A stretch of DNA of 64,000 nt from Psettodes erumei (lineage: Eukaryota; Chordata; Actinopteri; Pleuronectiformes; Psettodidae). The DNA is taken from contig JAFBJZ010000652.1 in NCBI GenBank assembly GCA_016785225.1, positions 680,001 to 744,000 of the forward strand. Reading direction: 5' to 3'. The notes below the pieces were generated by a model that saw only the letters and a list, made by a program, of their open reading frames with translations, had not been told where the DNA came from and ran no database searches. Below are positions 35,578 through 48,266 of this stretch, piece by piece (within the stretch, counting starts at the first letter, position 1; the number at the start of each line of letters is the position of its first letter). Made by a program: the position numbers and the translations under genes.

Positions 35578-38500
35578 GTTGCCTGTGGACGCCGTGATCT
35601 GCAGAACAGGAATAAAAAAAAGGAAGAACCGATAGAGGAAACAACACAAAACACAAAAGTACAGTCATAGGTAGAATGAATAAAAAGCTTTCACACAGTG
35701 TCCACCACGTCAAACGTCGGCCTCGCTGAAGACAACTGAACAAATCTGGTCTCAGAGTTAAACCAGCGTTTGTTTAAAGCTCCTGCTGGAACCGAGCAAA
35801 TATTGGAAACGACGCACGTCTCGCACCCTGCACTGTTCGCTGTGTTAGTCACTGGTTGTTTCTCGACTAAATACACACACAGCTGACACACCCACGCTAT
35901 TCACAGGAAATATTCACACAACTACACCTGTACACAAACACCCAGCTGCCAACAAAAAGCTTCTGCTTTTTATTATAGAGAAGAAAGTTGAGTGATTTAT
36001 TGACTCGCTAAATCAGGGTCATGTGTCAGTGTTAGATCCAGGCTAGCTGTTTCCCTCCGCTTACAGTCTTTACGCTAAGCTAAGCTAATCAACAGTTGGA
36101 CAAGAGTGGTACTCTCGCTAAAGAAGAAGCAGTATTTGTTACTCTTCCTTTACGGTAGCTGCGAGCAAACAGAGTCAGCAAAAGGCTTACGGCCTCAAAC
36201 GCTTATTATCTGATCCCACCAGACCTGACTCCACTGTTCTGTAGTGACGGGTCATATATTAATGAGTTTAAAAGTAGAAAGATCATAAGAAAAGTTCAGA
36301 AACATTCTGACACACAGAAAGCAACAACTCGATTAGATCAGAACACCGTAAAGTCTCCACGAATCTGAATAAGTAAACAGTATGTTTGGCTGTGCGTCTT
36401 CACCGTTTCCCTTCACTTTCCCCCTGTTTTTCTGAGCCCTTACTGAGAATTACTCCTACTTACAGCCGCTTTAAGCTGGTCCCACTCCTGTCCTCAGATC
36501 AGCTGACTCGCCTGCTGTATGAATGAGTGTGAACACATTACAGCACGAGCTGTAAAACAGGAAAATATAACGTCAACACAGTTATTCATCAGCCCGGCCC
36601 TCCCTCTCCTGATCCCAGTGCTGCTCTCTCTCTCGCTCTCTCTCTCTCCGTCTGTCTGTCTGCTTCACTGATCCTAAAATAGCAGCGTTTACACCACAAC
36701 CTACTAGTTACCGTACCAAGCAGTGCGATGCACACAGGTTACGGCATGAACTCTTGTGTGCATGTGAGCGTGAAATAAGAAATAACAGCCCTCGCACGGG
36801 GAGGCAGCGCGGCTGCCTCGTGGGCGTGGAGTCCGACGGGGCGGCAGACGCCGGCCTGCGCCTTAAGGAATGCTGCAGTTTTGCATTGCAAGCGATTCAC
36901 GGTCACGCAGTTATTAAGCATGTGGCTTCAGGTAAGAGCGTTATCTACAGACTTCCTGAAAATAAAAGAGCCATAAAGCAGAATATGTTACAGCCAGCAC
37001 AGGCCTTTACCTCAGATCATGTGACAGGTGTGAGTGATGGAGCTTTTACAGCGGCCGTAAAGAAGAAACATGACGTGACTTTAGCACAAATTGTGCGTCT
37101 GCAGCACATGAGAATTTCTGGATTACAATGTGCATGTTGTTTACTGTGCACCGCAACTTCCTCTCCCTCTACGTGTTCACACTGAGTCCGGGTGGTTCGA
37201 CACCTTTTTATTTCCTCTGTGACCCGTGTCGTGTCATGCAGATGTAAAACAAATGCAAAGCCACGCGGCCTCGTCCGTCGCAAACCGTACGAGATGTGAG
37301 CGCTCTCGGCACGAGCGCACAATTGAAGGTTTTGATGAGGGTGTGAATATAACTGGGCCAAGATGGGGGTCAAACTGAGCGGGTCGACACAATCATCGCG
37401 TTCCAGCATCAGGAGGCGGGTGGCGTCCTCTCCTAGATGAACTTTTACGTCACCACCTCCGCAGCCGCCCTGACGGATGAGAAGATTAACGATTAAATCG
37501 GCGTTTCCTGTAATGTCCCGACGTCTCCACTCGGTGGGGATAAAGCACCGGGCGAGCAGCCGCCTCTCTAACTCCAGCAGCGTCGAGTCACGTCCATCTG
37601 CTGGTGCAGCACTTTGCACACAAGCGTTGGAACGCGAAGCGCCTTACAGAACAGAAATATAAACATTAAACGTGATGAACAGGAAGGACCAAGAGCACCG
37701 GAGGATTCGTAAACCAATCAAAACGATCGGTTTATTGATTGATTTGATTTATGAACGTACGGTGGGAGGAGATATATCATCTGCACACACCCTCACATCT
37801 GTTCACTTTATATTTCATTCAAGTAACTGCACAATAAATACAATGTACTACAGCATATAATACATTATCAGTAGTATGGCTTTTAAAAGAATATTCTGTA
37901 CATATCGGTATCACTGTTAGTATTAGGAGTGGCAGCAGACGTACAGGCTGTTCTCAACAATCATTTGTTTTCATGTGATCAGGGAACACGTTGTGCCGCA
38001 GCGACGGGTTTTCAGATTATTAAAACTGTAGCGCTGTGTGTTCAGGGATTAAAATGCCCCAGACACCAAAATGAAGCAGCTAAAAGGGCAACGACACCCG
38101 AGACGTTAATGTGCGTCAAATATGATGATCCGGTAATAAAAACACTGATCCGTTGTGTGTGTTTGTATCCTACCAACCCTTCAGGTTTTGGTAATTACTT
38201 ATGGATTATATAACTCAACCTGACAGGACTGATAGTGGTAATTTCCAGGGTCATTTGGGTCACCACAGCCACTCACGGTGACCAGACCACGCTGAGCACA
38301 CGTGACCCTGCACTGGCGCTAAAATACGCCGCCGGACGTAAATGGCGACGGCCGCCGGGCGGTCGGGGCTAAAAAGAGCAGAGAGCGGCGACGCATCGAG
38401 AAACACGCGATGCAGACAAAGCTGACAGGAAGTCCAGCCGGATCTGTTCAGCTGTTCCATGCACTGATACCAAACACCCATGAAAATAGGGCAAAAGACC

Positions 38501-39751
38501 TCTGAGCAGTCCAGGTCAGATCCCAGGTCAGATCTTGGGTGGATACAAACACGAAAACACACTCCACCCAGTAATAAATGTGAGCTCATTGCATCACTAC
38601 AACCAGGGGACTGACTCATCTGGGACGAATACGTGAAGACTCTGCAGGCCTCTGTTTGATCTGCTCTGGATTCTTGGACGGTGGAGGATGAGAATCCAGA
38701 CCTGACCTCAGACCAGCACCGGCGAGGAGTCCATCCATACGGGACGATCCTGCACCTCACGACTTGCGTGCAGCGCCGGGGCAAGAAGTGGCGTCCCCCC
38801 TCATCTGGTGAGGAGGCGGTTAGTATGAAAGTAGAAAGTTTGAGCCAAGAAACATCAGCTACACTGAAGGACAGTTTAAAAAAAAAAGAACGAGGAACCA
38901 GAAATACCTGCTGAACTGTTTCATCACTCACCTGGGGAGGATCTTTTTCATTTTATTTTCTCAACAGGGCGACATCTTGAAGTGAAACATCTGTTCAGGA
39001 GTGTTCGTCCGTCGGCGGCCTTCACACTGAGCAGCTCCTGGGCAGAGACGGAAAACAGCCATCAGGAATCAGCCGCCTCGGCGCCAAGATTAAACGACGT
39101 CTGCCAAAATCAACGCCGGCGATATTTTTTTTCTAAAAAAACATCTAGAGGTTAAGAGGAAGTTAACAAAAAAAACAAAGCGCGTCCATTTTGTGAGGAA
39201 CGAGGTACTTTTGTTTATGTTGTTGCCAATATGAAATGTTTCTCCGCTGTTTGTTTGTGTTTGTGCATCACTGAGAAAGGTACGTACGCCGCGGCCGCAT
39301 TCCTGCATCCTTTAATGTTAGGTGGACTTGGCACCGACCCGAGCCTGAACCGGTATTATTATGACACGCCCAACTTCACTGTGCTCATGTTTAACAGCGG
39401 TGTTTCAAAGCGTTCAATAAATAGCCTCCAATTTCATTCTTGGGCTGCACCGTTCCTTCGCTTTTTAAAGCTTCCCGTAAATCCTCTGCAGGCTTCAGTC
39501 GCAACCGAAGCGCCTCGTTGGACAAGACAGAAGAAACTGAGACAAACCGGACTGAAGGTCCACATCTCCACAGTCGAGGTTAGTCTGGACGAAATGGAGA
39601 AAACAGCTAAATTATACACAAGGGTTTCCTTTATTCTACGTGTTGTGTTGAGTTTCCAACATTTGAATCTGGGTGTTTGTCCATCGTGGTCATGTTTACT
39701 CGGCACAGATCTTCCCGGTGCCCGTGCAGGTGACGTTTCCCCGGCAGAAAC
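35578..39751. other. Interval between divergently transcribed TRIM genes 1 and 2
   Basis: 4.2 kb. In-frame sequence upstream of the gene 1 start is bounded by a CAG acceptor near 35598, so a 5' UTR exon lies further up. A dispersed repeat copy is at 36031-36090 on the minus strand and a CT-rich patch near 36620-36660. No coding exon was recognised. Confidence 0.55.
36031..36090 (-). repeat. Copy of a dispersed TTAGCTTAGC repeat
   Basis: On the minus strand it reads GATTAGCTTAGCTTAGCGT, then AAAGACTGTAAGCGGAGGG, then AAACAGCTAGCCTGGATC. This is the longest of the three copies and best shows the element's body. Confidence 0.65.
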
Positions 39752-42390
39752 ATGGCCTCCATGTTGTCCGAGGAGCACTTTCGGTGCAGCATCTGTCTGG
39801 AGGTCTTCAACAAGCCCACCTCCCTTCCGTGCGGGCACAACTTCTGCCTGGAGTGCATCAAACGCTTCTGGGACACCAGGCCCAAGTCCGAGTGCCCGCT
39901 CTGCAAAGAGGTCTTCAGAACCCGTCCAGAACTCAGGATAAACGTGGACTTAAAAGACATCACTGAGAAGTTCAAAGGGTCTGTTGATCTCACGTTTGTG
40001 TGAATAGATTTTCTGACAAGCCTTCTTTCAGCGCTAATCTGAGAACTTTTATGTCCTGGCTTTAATTCTGTATTAAATCTAAAAGGTCTCTGAAGGACAA
40101 GCCGGCGTACAAGCCAGTCCCCAAGAAACGACCCACCAAACAGGCCTCCACGTCGGACGTCCCCTGCGACATCTGCCACGGGAACAAGCTGACGGCGGTG
40201 AAGTCGTGCCTCGTCTGCCGGGTGTCCTACTGCGAGCTGCACCTGATTCCTCACCTGAGGGACGCGGTGATGGGGAAGCACAGGCTGACGGACCCGGGCT
40301 CCTTCAGCCACCTCTGCAGGAACCACAGCAAGACCCTGGACACGTTCTGCAAGAAAGACCAGTTGCCCGTGTGCGCGAAATGCACCGAGAGGGACCACAA
40401 GTACCACGAGACCGTCCCCATCGAGACGGAGAGCAAGAGGGTCAAGGTCGTCTCATCCGCCGAGTCATAATGACGCACGATATCAGTGTTTGCTTCACAC
40501 TGAATCGAGCTACATTGATGCGTTCTTCGTTTGCAGGCTCAGATGAAGAAAACCGAAGCGGAGTTTCAGCAGATGATCCAGGCCAGAATCAGGAAGATTG
40601 AGGAGATCAAGAATTCAGTGGAGCTGAGCAAAGTAAGGAACTTTCTATTTTATAAATACTCTGAGCCACACATGCTTTCTTACCCTTAATAAGCAGGTGC
40701 AGCGTTCCCAAATAAAACCCAACAAAAGGTTGAAGAGTTCTGATAACGTCTCAGTGACACCGCCAAAACCAGAATTCCGATTTAATGGCTGTATAATTAT
40801 GAAAATAACAGTACAGCATGTCTTCTATTCAGTCACCCAGGGACTGCTGCTATTTTTACATTGGAATATTTTGCGGAGTTGGAATTATAATTGCTCTGTG
40901 CTCACCTGCAGAGAAACAGAGACAGAGAGATCCAGTCCAGCGTGCAGGTCTTCACCATGGTGATCAGCGCCATCGAGAGGAACCAGGCCCTGCTCATCGA
41001 CGAGATCGAGCAGAAGCAGGAGGCGACGGAGAATAGGGCCAAGGAGCTCCTCCAGGAGCTGGAGCAGGAGATCAACCTCCTGCAAAGGAGGTGCAACGAG
41101 CTTCGAAACCTGGAGACCACCAAGGACCCTCTTCACCTCCTGCAGGTGAGCCCTGCGTGCAAAACGTTGAGTCGTCGGATACGTTTGTGCAATCCCTGAC
41201 CTGCCGTCCCGTTTCAGAGTTTCCCCATGCTGAGCCATCCGCTGTCCACCACGGACTGGTCCCAGGTCAGAGTCCACGCCAACGTCTACAGAGGGGTGGT
41301 GAGGAGGACGTTTTCCAAGCTGCTGGACATCTGCAACGAACTGGAGAAGAAGCTGTCGCAAGAGGGTGAGTAATCAACACTACATACTGAACGCTGGCTT
41401 TAAGAAGCTCCACGTAGGTGCAGGAAATGAAATGACCGCCTGATGATGGCTGTTTTTCTTTTCATTCGTAGAAGTGAGCAAGCTGACTCAGCACGCAGGT
41501 ATGTGTTACCGGACTTTGTCTGCTTCTTGGAAGGACTGCGAACTCGCCGGGAATTTCCTTCGCGTTCCTTTAACTCTCACGCCCTTACCTTGCTTCCTCC
41601 TCTGTTTTCTCTCGTCCCGTCTCCCAGTGGACATAACTCTGGACCCTGCGACCGCTGCAGGTTGGCTGGCTCTGTCCCCGGACAAAAAGAAGGTACGGTG
41701 AGAGGTTCAACAAACATTCTGCTTATTTGCAAAGTCCACGTCGGTGATCAGCTGAAGTCCAGGTACAAGCTGATCATCATCATGAATGTGGACGACAGGT
41801 GAGCATCAGCAGCCAGCCCAGGAGACACTCGTTCCCCGACGACCCCCGCAGGTTCGACTCCTGCGTCTCCGTCCTGGGGAAGCAAAGCTTCGCCTCTGGG
41901 AGACACTACTGGGTGGTTCAGGTAGGAGCTCGGGTCGGTTCTCCGGCAGCTCGTCACACTGACCGATCTTCACCAGCGGCCGTTTCTGCTCATGGCGTTT
42001 CAGGTCGGCGATAAAACCGACTGGGATCTGGGCGTAGCCAAGGAGTCCATCAACAGAAAGGGCGCCATCACCGTGCGCCCCGACAACGGTTACTGGGCCA
42101 TCTGCAGGAGGAAGGGCGGCAGCCTGAGCGCCTGCGCCGGCCCCTCCGTCACCCTCCACCTGCAGGAGACGCCTCAGAAAGTGGGCGTGTTCCTGGACTA
42201 CGAGGAAGGGGCGGTGTCCTTCTACGACGCCGACGCCAAGACGCACATCTACACCTACAGCGGGTGCGCCTTCACCGAGCGCCTGTACCCGTACCTCAAC
42301 CCCTGTCTCCATGACAACGGGAGGAACACGGCGCCGCTGGTCATCTGTCCCGTGGAGCTGTACACAGTCGAACACTTTGATCTGGTTTAA
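39752..42390 (+). CDS. btr: btr-type TRIM ubiquitin ligase 2 (RING, B-boxes, coiled coil, PRY-SPRY)
   Basis: Nine exons: 39752-39978, 40086-40446, 40537-40632, 40912-41145, 41218-41365, 41472-41498, 41628-41692, 41799-41921 and 42004-42390. They sum to 1668 nt, giving 555 residues with all phases consistent. The start MASMLSEEHFRCSICLEVF leads into a C3HC4 RING (about 12-52). B-box 1 (CDICHGNKLTAVKSC), B-box 2 (CRNHSKTLDTFC), a coiled coil with IEEIKNSVELSK and IEQKQEATENRAKE, PRY (LDPATAAGWLAL) and SPRY (WDLGVAKESINRKG, GVFLDYEEGAVSFYD) follow. Expected role is substrate ubiquitination, with the SPRY as recognition module. Two donors are weak: GTCTGT after exon 1 and GTCGTC after exon 2; reading through either stops within about ten codons. 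AATAAA at 42753-42758 is the likely poly-A signal. The last exon is nearly identical to gene 3. Confidence 0.93.
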
Positions 42391-45300
42391 AATCCAGGCA
42401 CTTTTTCTTTATTTAAACCTGAGGTGGAAGTGTTCACTGGGTTGTGTATTGTGTCTGAAATTATCCTCACCATCATTATTACACATTAGCGTGTATATTT
42501 GACACCAGGGGGTTTTTTTTGTTTGTTTGTTTGTTTTTTTGCATATCTTTTTCCACACGACTCTGTTTCTACCTGATGCTTCTGAGTTATGAAGGACTGT
42601 TTTTTTTCTCTTTTAATTTATACCGATTCATGTATCGCTCTGTTTTTGATTAATATATTTCATTACACATTATATTACATTATACATTATATTTATGAAG
42701 AAAACGTTTCCTTCTGAGGGGGTGAGCAGTGCTCCAACTGTGGCCTGTACACAATAAACTTAAATGATTATAAGTTTCTGTTCAGTTGTCAGTTTTTGTC
42801 ACCTTGTGACTTAAAATGGTCTGATGTTGTATATTCATTAATAAATCACGTTTTAATACCAGTTCCCGGCTGTGGAAAATTAAAATCAATTAAAAAAAAT
42901 CAAAATTAAAGCGGGTCACTTCCCGTTTCCCGCAGCTGTCGTGAGTCGCCACACTCGCCAGGTGGCGCGCGCGTTGTTTCGCCAAACGCTTCGCTCCGAG
43001 CACCAGGAACTGGCCGCGCTGCGTCGACACACAAACAGAAACACATGCACCGTGACTCACTACATGTGCAGACGATGCATTTACTGTCTCCTTTCTCACT
43101 TAGTGTCCATCGAGTCCGACCTCTGCGGAGCGTGAGGGGAAACCTGTACCGCATGTTTACAGGCCTGTTAGCATTGTGTTGCTAGCATTTAGCTCAAAAG
43201 AAGCACTCGCCAAGCTGTTACATAACTGTTGTCAATCCAAGTTTGGAGAACAGTTACACAACAGATTTGTCAGACAAACTACATGTGCCCAGTCTCATTC
43301 ATTAAGTGTGAGAACGCGACACTCATAACCGCGAGCGTTTTATGTACATGAAAATAAACGCCTCGCATCAAAAAAGTGTGTGTGTGTGTGTTAAGTAGTG
43401 ATTAAAGGGGATTAGTGAATCAGCTGACTGGACTTCCTCCTCCAGGGGGCGTCCTCCTGCTTTCCGGAGCAGACGAACGACCTCCGCCAGGCGATCCCGA
43501 GGGTCCGAACCTGGTGCGTCGGACCCTGAAAGATCAGAAATACAGAGCGAGACCAATCTGTGAGAACATGGTGGGAAGATAAATGGGAAAAGATCGACAT
43601 ACTATAAAGAAGGTTACGTAACCGCGATGAAGTGAAGAATGTGGTGGCATCGTAAAACGCACACGCCGCCGTCTGAAGGGAGATGAATGGCGGTCACATG
43701 ATTGACAGCGGCAAAACCCTGGGTAATGCTGAACAAGTAATTACAGCAACAAGTATTGACGGCCGGCGATGAGGCCAAAACAGAAACACGAGGGTTATTA
43801 TAGGTGCTGAAAAATGAAGTGTGAGCGTTTTGTTCATTAACGTGAGGATGCAGGGTGTCGAGGGCGACCGCAGTTTCCACGGTTGCCAACAGGGAGGTTA
43901 CTCACACAACAGGGTGCACAAACATCTGCAAAGATCTCACTCCTCGAGTCTGAAGTCTGAAGTATTAAAGTCACGTCAATCGATCGAGTCGATGGCTTAT
44001 CAAAAGGGGAAATCTGAGCGCGATGCAACCGGCGCCAAAAATGCAGCTGACCCGGCTCCGTGTGCCGAGCGACTCCGAGTCGTGCGAGGTCGGCGCCGCG
44101 AACAAAACGTTTTCAGGCGTCATCTGGTTTTCAATGGAAGTTGGCACGCAGCTGCGGCACCAGAACCAGCTCACGTCGACCTGCCGAGCGTGAATCGGCA
44201 CTGACCAATGAGCGACCGCCTCAGTACGCAGGTGTTGCTATTATTTTGACTAGCTCAAGACCGAGAGAGGTCGGCCCGTGATCAGGTTCAGGAACAGATC
44301 CGGGGTCGGGTCAAATGGACTTTTGTGCAACCCACTTCCTGACTTTGATGACGTGGCTTTCAGGCGCTTCAGGTTCTTTATGATGTTGTATCTGAGTCAG
44401 CGCTCACAACTCGCACTCTTATGTAACGAAGGGAAGGGATCAACACAGATTATCTCTTTACAATGGGACCTGTCATGAGGCGGGATGCGTCTGGCTGCAG
44501 GCGAAATGTCGGCAACAGTAAAGCTGGCTATGATAGAAATTGTGCGTCCATGCCGACATGTCCACCACCGACAGCTCCAGTCTCTGGACAGCAGTCTCAG
44601 GGTCCAGAGACGCATCCACTGTGGAGACAAAGGAGAAAAACTGATGGACAGGGTAACTGAAACCAGAAAAATGATGCAGGATTCAAGACGGGGAGAAGAG
44701 AAGAAAAGCCTCTTCAGAAAACACTTTGTGTTGTTTTCATGAACCAATAAAGAAAATCCATTTTTTGCGTTCGCTCTCCACGCGCTGACGTGGGACTATT
44801 CACACTGTGGTGTCTTGTTTTTGTTTATTCTTTTTTCGAAGGAAAGGTGGAACTTTGCAAAACAGGTTCCTGCTGCTGCAGATTCCATTGAACTTTATTT
44901 GTATAGTGGCGACATACATGATCTGAAGGCGCACATCACTCGCGATGATAAGCGTTGACTATTAATAACAATAGTTAAGTTTCCGCCAGCGGCCTTTATA
45001 TGTAGCAGCACGATGGAGGGACATTTCAGGACTCGTGCCATCAGACTCCAACTCAACGCCTGCTTCCTGGTTCCCCATGAGAGGAGCCTCGTTGCTGAGG
45101 ACTCCCAAGTACCTTTCACAAAGAAAATACTGATAAAAAGTGTGTACTCGCTCACATCCAACTTATAACGCACACATGCAATGAGAAAACGTCACCTTTT
45201 TAATCCAAGTTCAGTGGAAACTGATCGTTTTGCTTTGCCTTTTCTTTTTTCTCGTGACATGACGACACCTCCCCGGTGGTATATATTTTTAGATCTAATC

Positions 45301-45665
45301 TAATGAGCAAGTAAAAGATGAAGTTTTGCTTGATGCACGTAAGACTGGAAAGTACGAGGATACAACCTGGGTTTCACCTCGGTCACGCTGCAGGAATCTT
45401 GGAGTTGCAGCACAGACGCCCAACCCTTCACTTCCGGCGAATCGCAGGTGAGCCGGGCTCGACTGCCTGGCCTCTGGGAAATTTTCAAAATGTGAGCACT
45501 CGAAGTGGAAGGACCAGAAGGACCAGATTCAGCCCGGGTGCTGTGTGCGGGGAGGGACCGAAGCACAATCAGACGACGTGGCCAATCCCCGACTCCACGG
45601 CGCTCCGTATATTAAGCCCCGGCACGCAGTCCGCCGCATCTGAAGACGGCGATCGGGACGTAAAC
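42391..45665. other. Interval between TRIM genes 2 and 3
   Basis: 3' UTR of gene 2 to about 42775, then mixed sequence. An open plus-strand stretch at 44504-44742 (frame MSATVKLAMIEIV) starts after a possible CAG acceptor and ends next to AATAAA (44745-44750), but it resembles no family I know. A possible minus-strand exon near 43370-43527 reads GSDAPGSDPRDRLAEVVRLL after a CAG acceptor, also unassigned. Confidence 0.4.
45608..45615 (+). promoter_or_regulatory. TATA-like box upstream of TRIM gene 3
   Basis: TATATTAA lies 51 bases before the start codon in a GC-richer context. This spacing would place a transcription start near 45640 and a very short 5' UTR. Inference from sequence only. Confidence 0.4.
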
Positions 45666-48266
45666 ATGTCGACCCAAACAGGTGAGAGACGCCGGACGCC
45701 GCGCTCCTTCAACAGGAACAATATCATTACTCATTTCAAGCTTTGATGCAGTTAAGGCATGGGTTCTGAGAGTTTGTTGTTTTTAATCAAACCTGCAGCA
45801 CCCGCACGTGTTAATTACTATACTAATACTATTAATTTAAATTTTTTCCCCCACCAGTGGGACACGGGGCCTCCGCCCAACTCGAGGAGCAGTTCCGCTG
45901 CTGCATCTGCCTGGAAATCTACAGCGAACCCGTCTCCATCCCCTGCGGACACAACTTCTGCCTGGACTGCATCGAAGGCTACTGGGACACGCAGAGGAAG
46001 TCCGAGTGCCCGCTGTGCAAGGAGACGTTCAGGAACCGGCCGGAACTCCGGATCAACCGAGCGTTTGCCGACATCATTAGATTCATTCAAAGGTTTGTGT
46101 CTTTATGTCTTTATCTATTATAAAGAAATTTGAAGATCTGAAATTCAACGTAGTTTCTTCCAAATCAAAAGGCTGTCGCCAACACAACCACGACAGGAGG
46201 GTGACAACGCCGCGATGCCCCCGGGACGCATGACACCATCTCCCAACCAGCTGTGCTACGCCAACGAGGTTCCCTGCGACGTCTGTCACGGAAACGCTTC
46301 AACGTCCGTCAAGTCCTGCCTCGTCTGCCAGGCGTCCTACTGCGAAAACCACATCCTGCCTCACCTGAGGGAACCGGGGCTGCAGAGGCACCGGCTGACG
46401 GACCCGGCCACCTTCACCGCCAGTCACCTGTGCAGGAACCACGACCGGCCGCTGACCATGTTCTGCAAGAAAGACCAGGTGCCCGTGTGCGAGAAATGTA
46501 CGGAGAGGGACCATAGACGCCACGAGGTGGTTCCCATGGAGAAGGCCAGCAAGAGGGTGAAGGTGAGGACTGTCTGCTTTCTTTTCAAGAAGATCCAGCG
46601 GTACTTCGGCCTGCTTTCTTCTGGTATAAATGTAGGGGACTTTTTTCTTATCATCTGACCTGTTGCAGACTCATCTGAGGGCGACAAAGACCAACGTTCA
46701 GCAGATGATCCAGGCCAGGGTGACAAAAATGGAGGAGATCAAAAATTCAGTGGACCTGAGCAAAGTAAGTTCTGCTGCGGCTCACAAAGAGTCGATTGGC
46801 GGCGTCGAAGCACTTTTCCGTGAATTCACACGTTCCCCGTCGTTTCGACAGAAAATCACGGAGAGAGAGATTCAGAGAGGCTACCAGGTCTGCACCATGC
46901 TGATAAGCGCCGTGGAGAGACACCAGGCCGGGCTGGTGGCGGAGCTCCAGGAGCAACAGGAGGAAGCCGAGAGGAGGGCGGAGGAGCTGCTCGGGGAGCT
47001 GGGGCGGGAAATCAGTGAGCTGCAGATGAGGTGCAGTGAGCTGCAGCACCTGGAGCTCACTCACAACCCCCTTCACCTTCTGCAGGTGAGACGTCACATC
47101 TCGATATTTCTCTGCTACGTCGGCGTGTCAAAATCCGGACTCGTGACAAATTTAAATGTCAAATGTCTTCCCTGTTTCAGGGTTTCCCGTCCATCAGTAG
47201 ACTCCCGCCCACCAGAGACTGGTCTGAGGTCGCCGTCCACTCCGACAACTGCACGGGGACAGTGAGGAGAGCCGTCCGCAAGCTGGTGGATGTCTGTCAG
47301 GACGCCGCTGACAAACTGTGTGCAGAAGGTCAGTGACCCTTTAACACATGTTGAGTAATGAGGCCGTGGTGGAGACAAATGCATGAAACCTCATCTTTTC
47401 TTCTCCCTTTCTGTATTTGCAGAGGCAAACAAATTGGATCAATACGCAGGTATGTATACAAAACCAGGCATCCTTTTCTTCTTTCAGTCATCTTTGTCGA
47501 ACCTCGATCGGTTCCTCTTTTTACTGCTCGACTCACAGTTTTTGTCCTTTGCCCCTGCAGTGGAGGTGACTGTGGATGCTGAGACAGCTTCAGGCTGGCT
47601 GGTCCTGTCTCCGGACGGAAAGAAGGTACGGTCTGAACGTAAACGATCGCTGACCTGAAACACGCAGAGACGTAAATTAGATGCAGACAGGCTCCGACCG
47701 TGAAAACGTCGAGACTAACGCCTGGTGCCGCTGATCCACAGGTGAGCCTGGGCACCGAGAAGAAGAAGTCCCCGCTCGCAGACGACCCCCGGCGGTTCGA
47801 CACCTGCGTCTGCGTCCTGGGGAAACAAAGCTTCACATCCGGGAGGCGCTACTGGGTGGTTCAGGTCGGCGATAAAACCAACTGGGATCTGGGCGTGGCC
47901 AAGGAGTCCGTCAACAGAAAGGGCGCCATCACCGTGCGCCCCGACAACGGTTACTGGGCCATCTGCAGGAGGAAGGGCGGCAGCCTGAGCGCCTGCGCCG
48001 GCCCCTCCGTCGCCCTCCACCTGCAGGAGACGCCTCAGAAAGTGGGCGTGTTCCTGGACTACGAGGAAGGGGCGGTGTCCTTCTACGACGCCGACGCCAA
48101 GACGCACATCTACACCTACAGCGGGTGCGCCTTCACCGAGCGCCTCTACCCGTACTTCAACCCCTGTCTCCATGACAACGGGAGGAACACGGCGCCGCTG
48201 GTCATCTGTCCCGTGGGGGGACGCGTCAGGGGAGGACGGCACATAACCGTCGAGTCAGACGTATAA
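45666..48266 (+). CDS. btr: btr-type TRIM ubiquitin ligase 3 (RING, B-boxes, coiled coil, PRY-SPRY)
   Basis: Nine exons: 45666-45681, 45858-46092, 46172-46562, 46669-46764, 46852-47085, 47181-47328, 47423-47449, 47561-47625 and 47742-48266. They sum to 1737 nt, giving 578 residues in phase. The five-residue first exon MSTQT joins through a split codon to VGHGASAQLEEQFRCCICL. The RING (about 20-61) is followed by a longer, Pro-rich linker (SPTQPRQEGDNAAMPPG), B-box 1 (CDVCHGNASTSVKSC), B-box 2 (CRNHDRPLTMFC), a coiled coil, PRY and SPRY. It is a tandem duplicate of gene 2 in the same orientation. It lacks the intron that splits gene 2 after YWVVQ, so PRY tail and SPRY form one 525-nt exon. Its final residues (GGRVRGGRHITVESDV) differ wholly from those of gene 2. 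Candidate poly-A signals lie near 48519-48530. Confidence 0.93.

Noticed and set aside
38260..38931. A 223-codon minus-strand open frame between TRIM genes 1 and 2
   Set aside because: No recognisable domain and composition unlike the nearby coding exons. It is probably chance.
39500..39560. Interferon-response-like GAAGAAACTGAG upstream of TRIM gene 2
   Set aside because: Only half of the consensus is present, and such half sites are frequent by chance.
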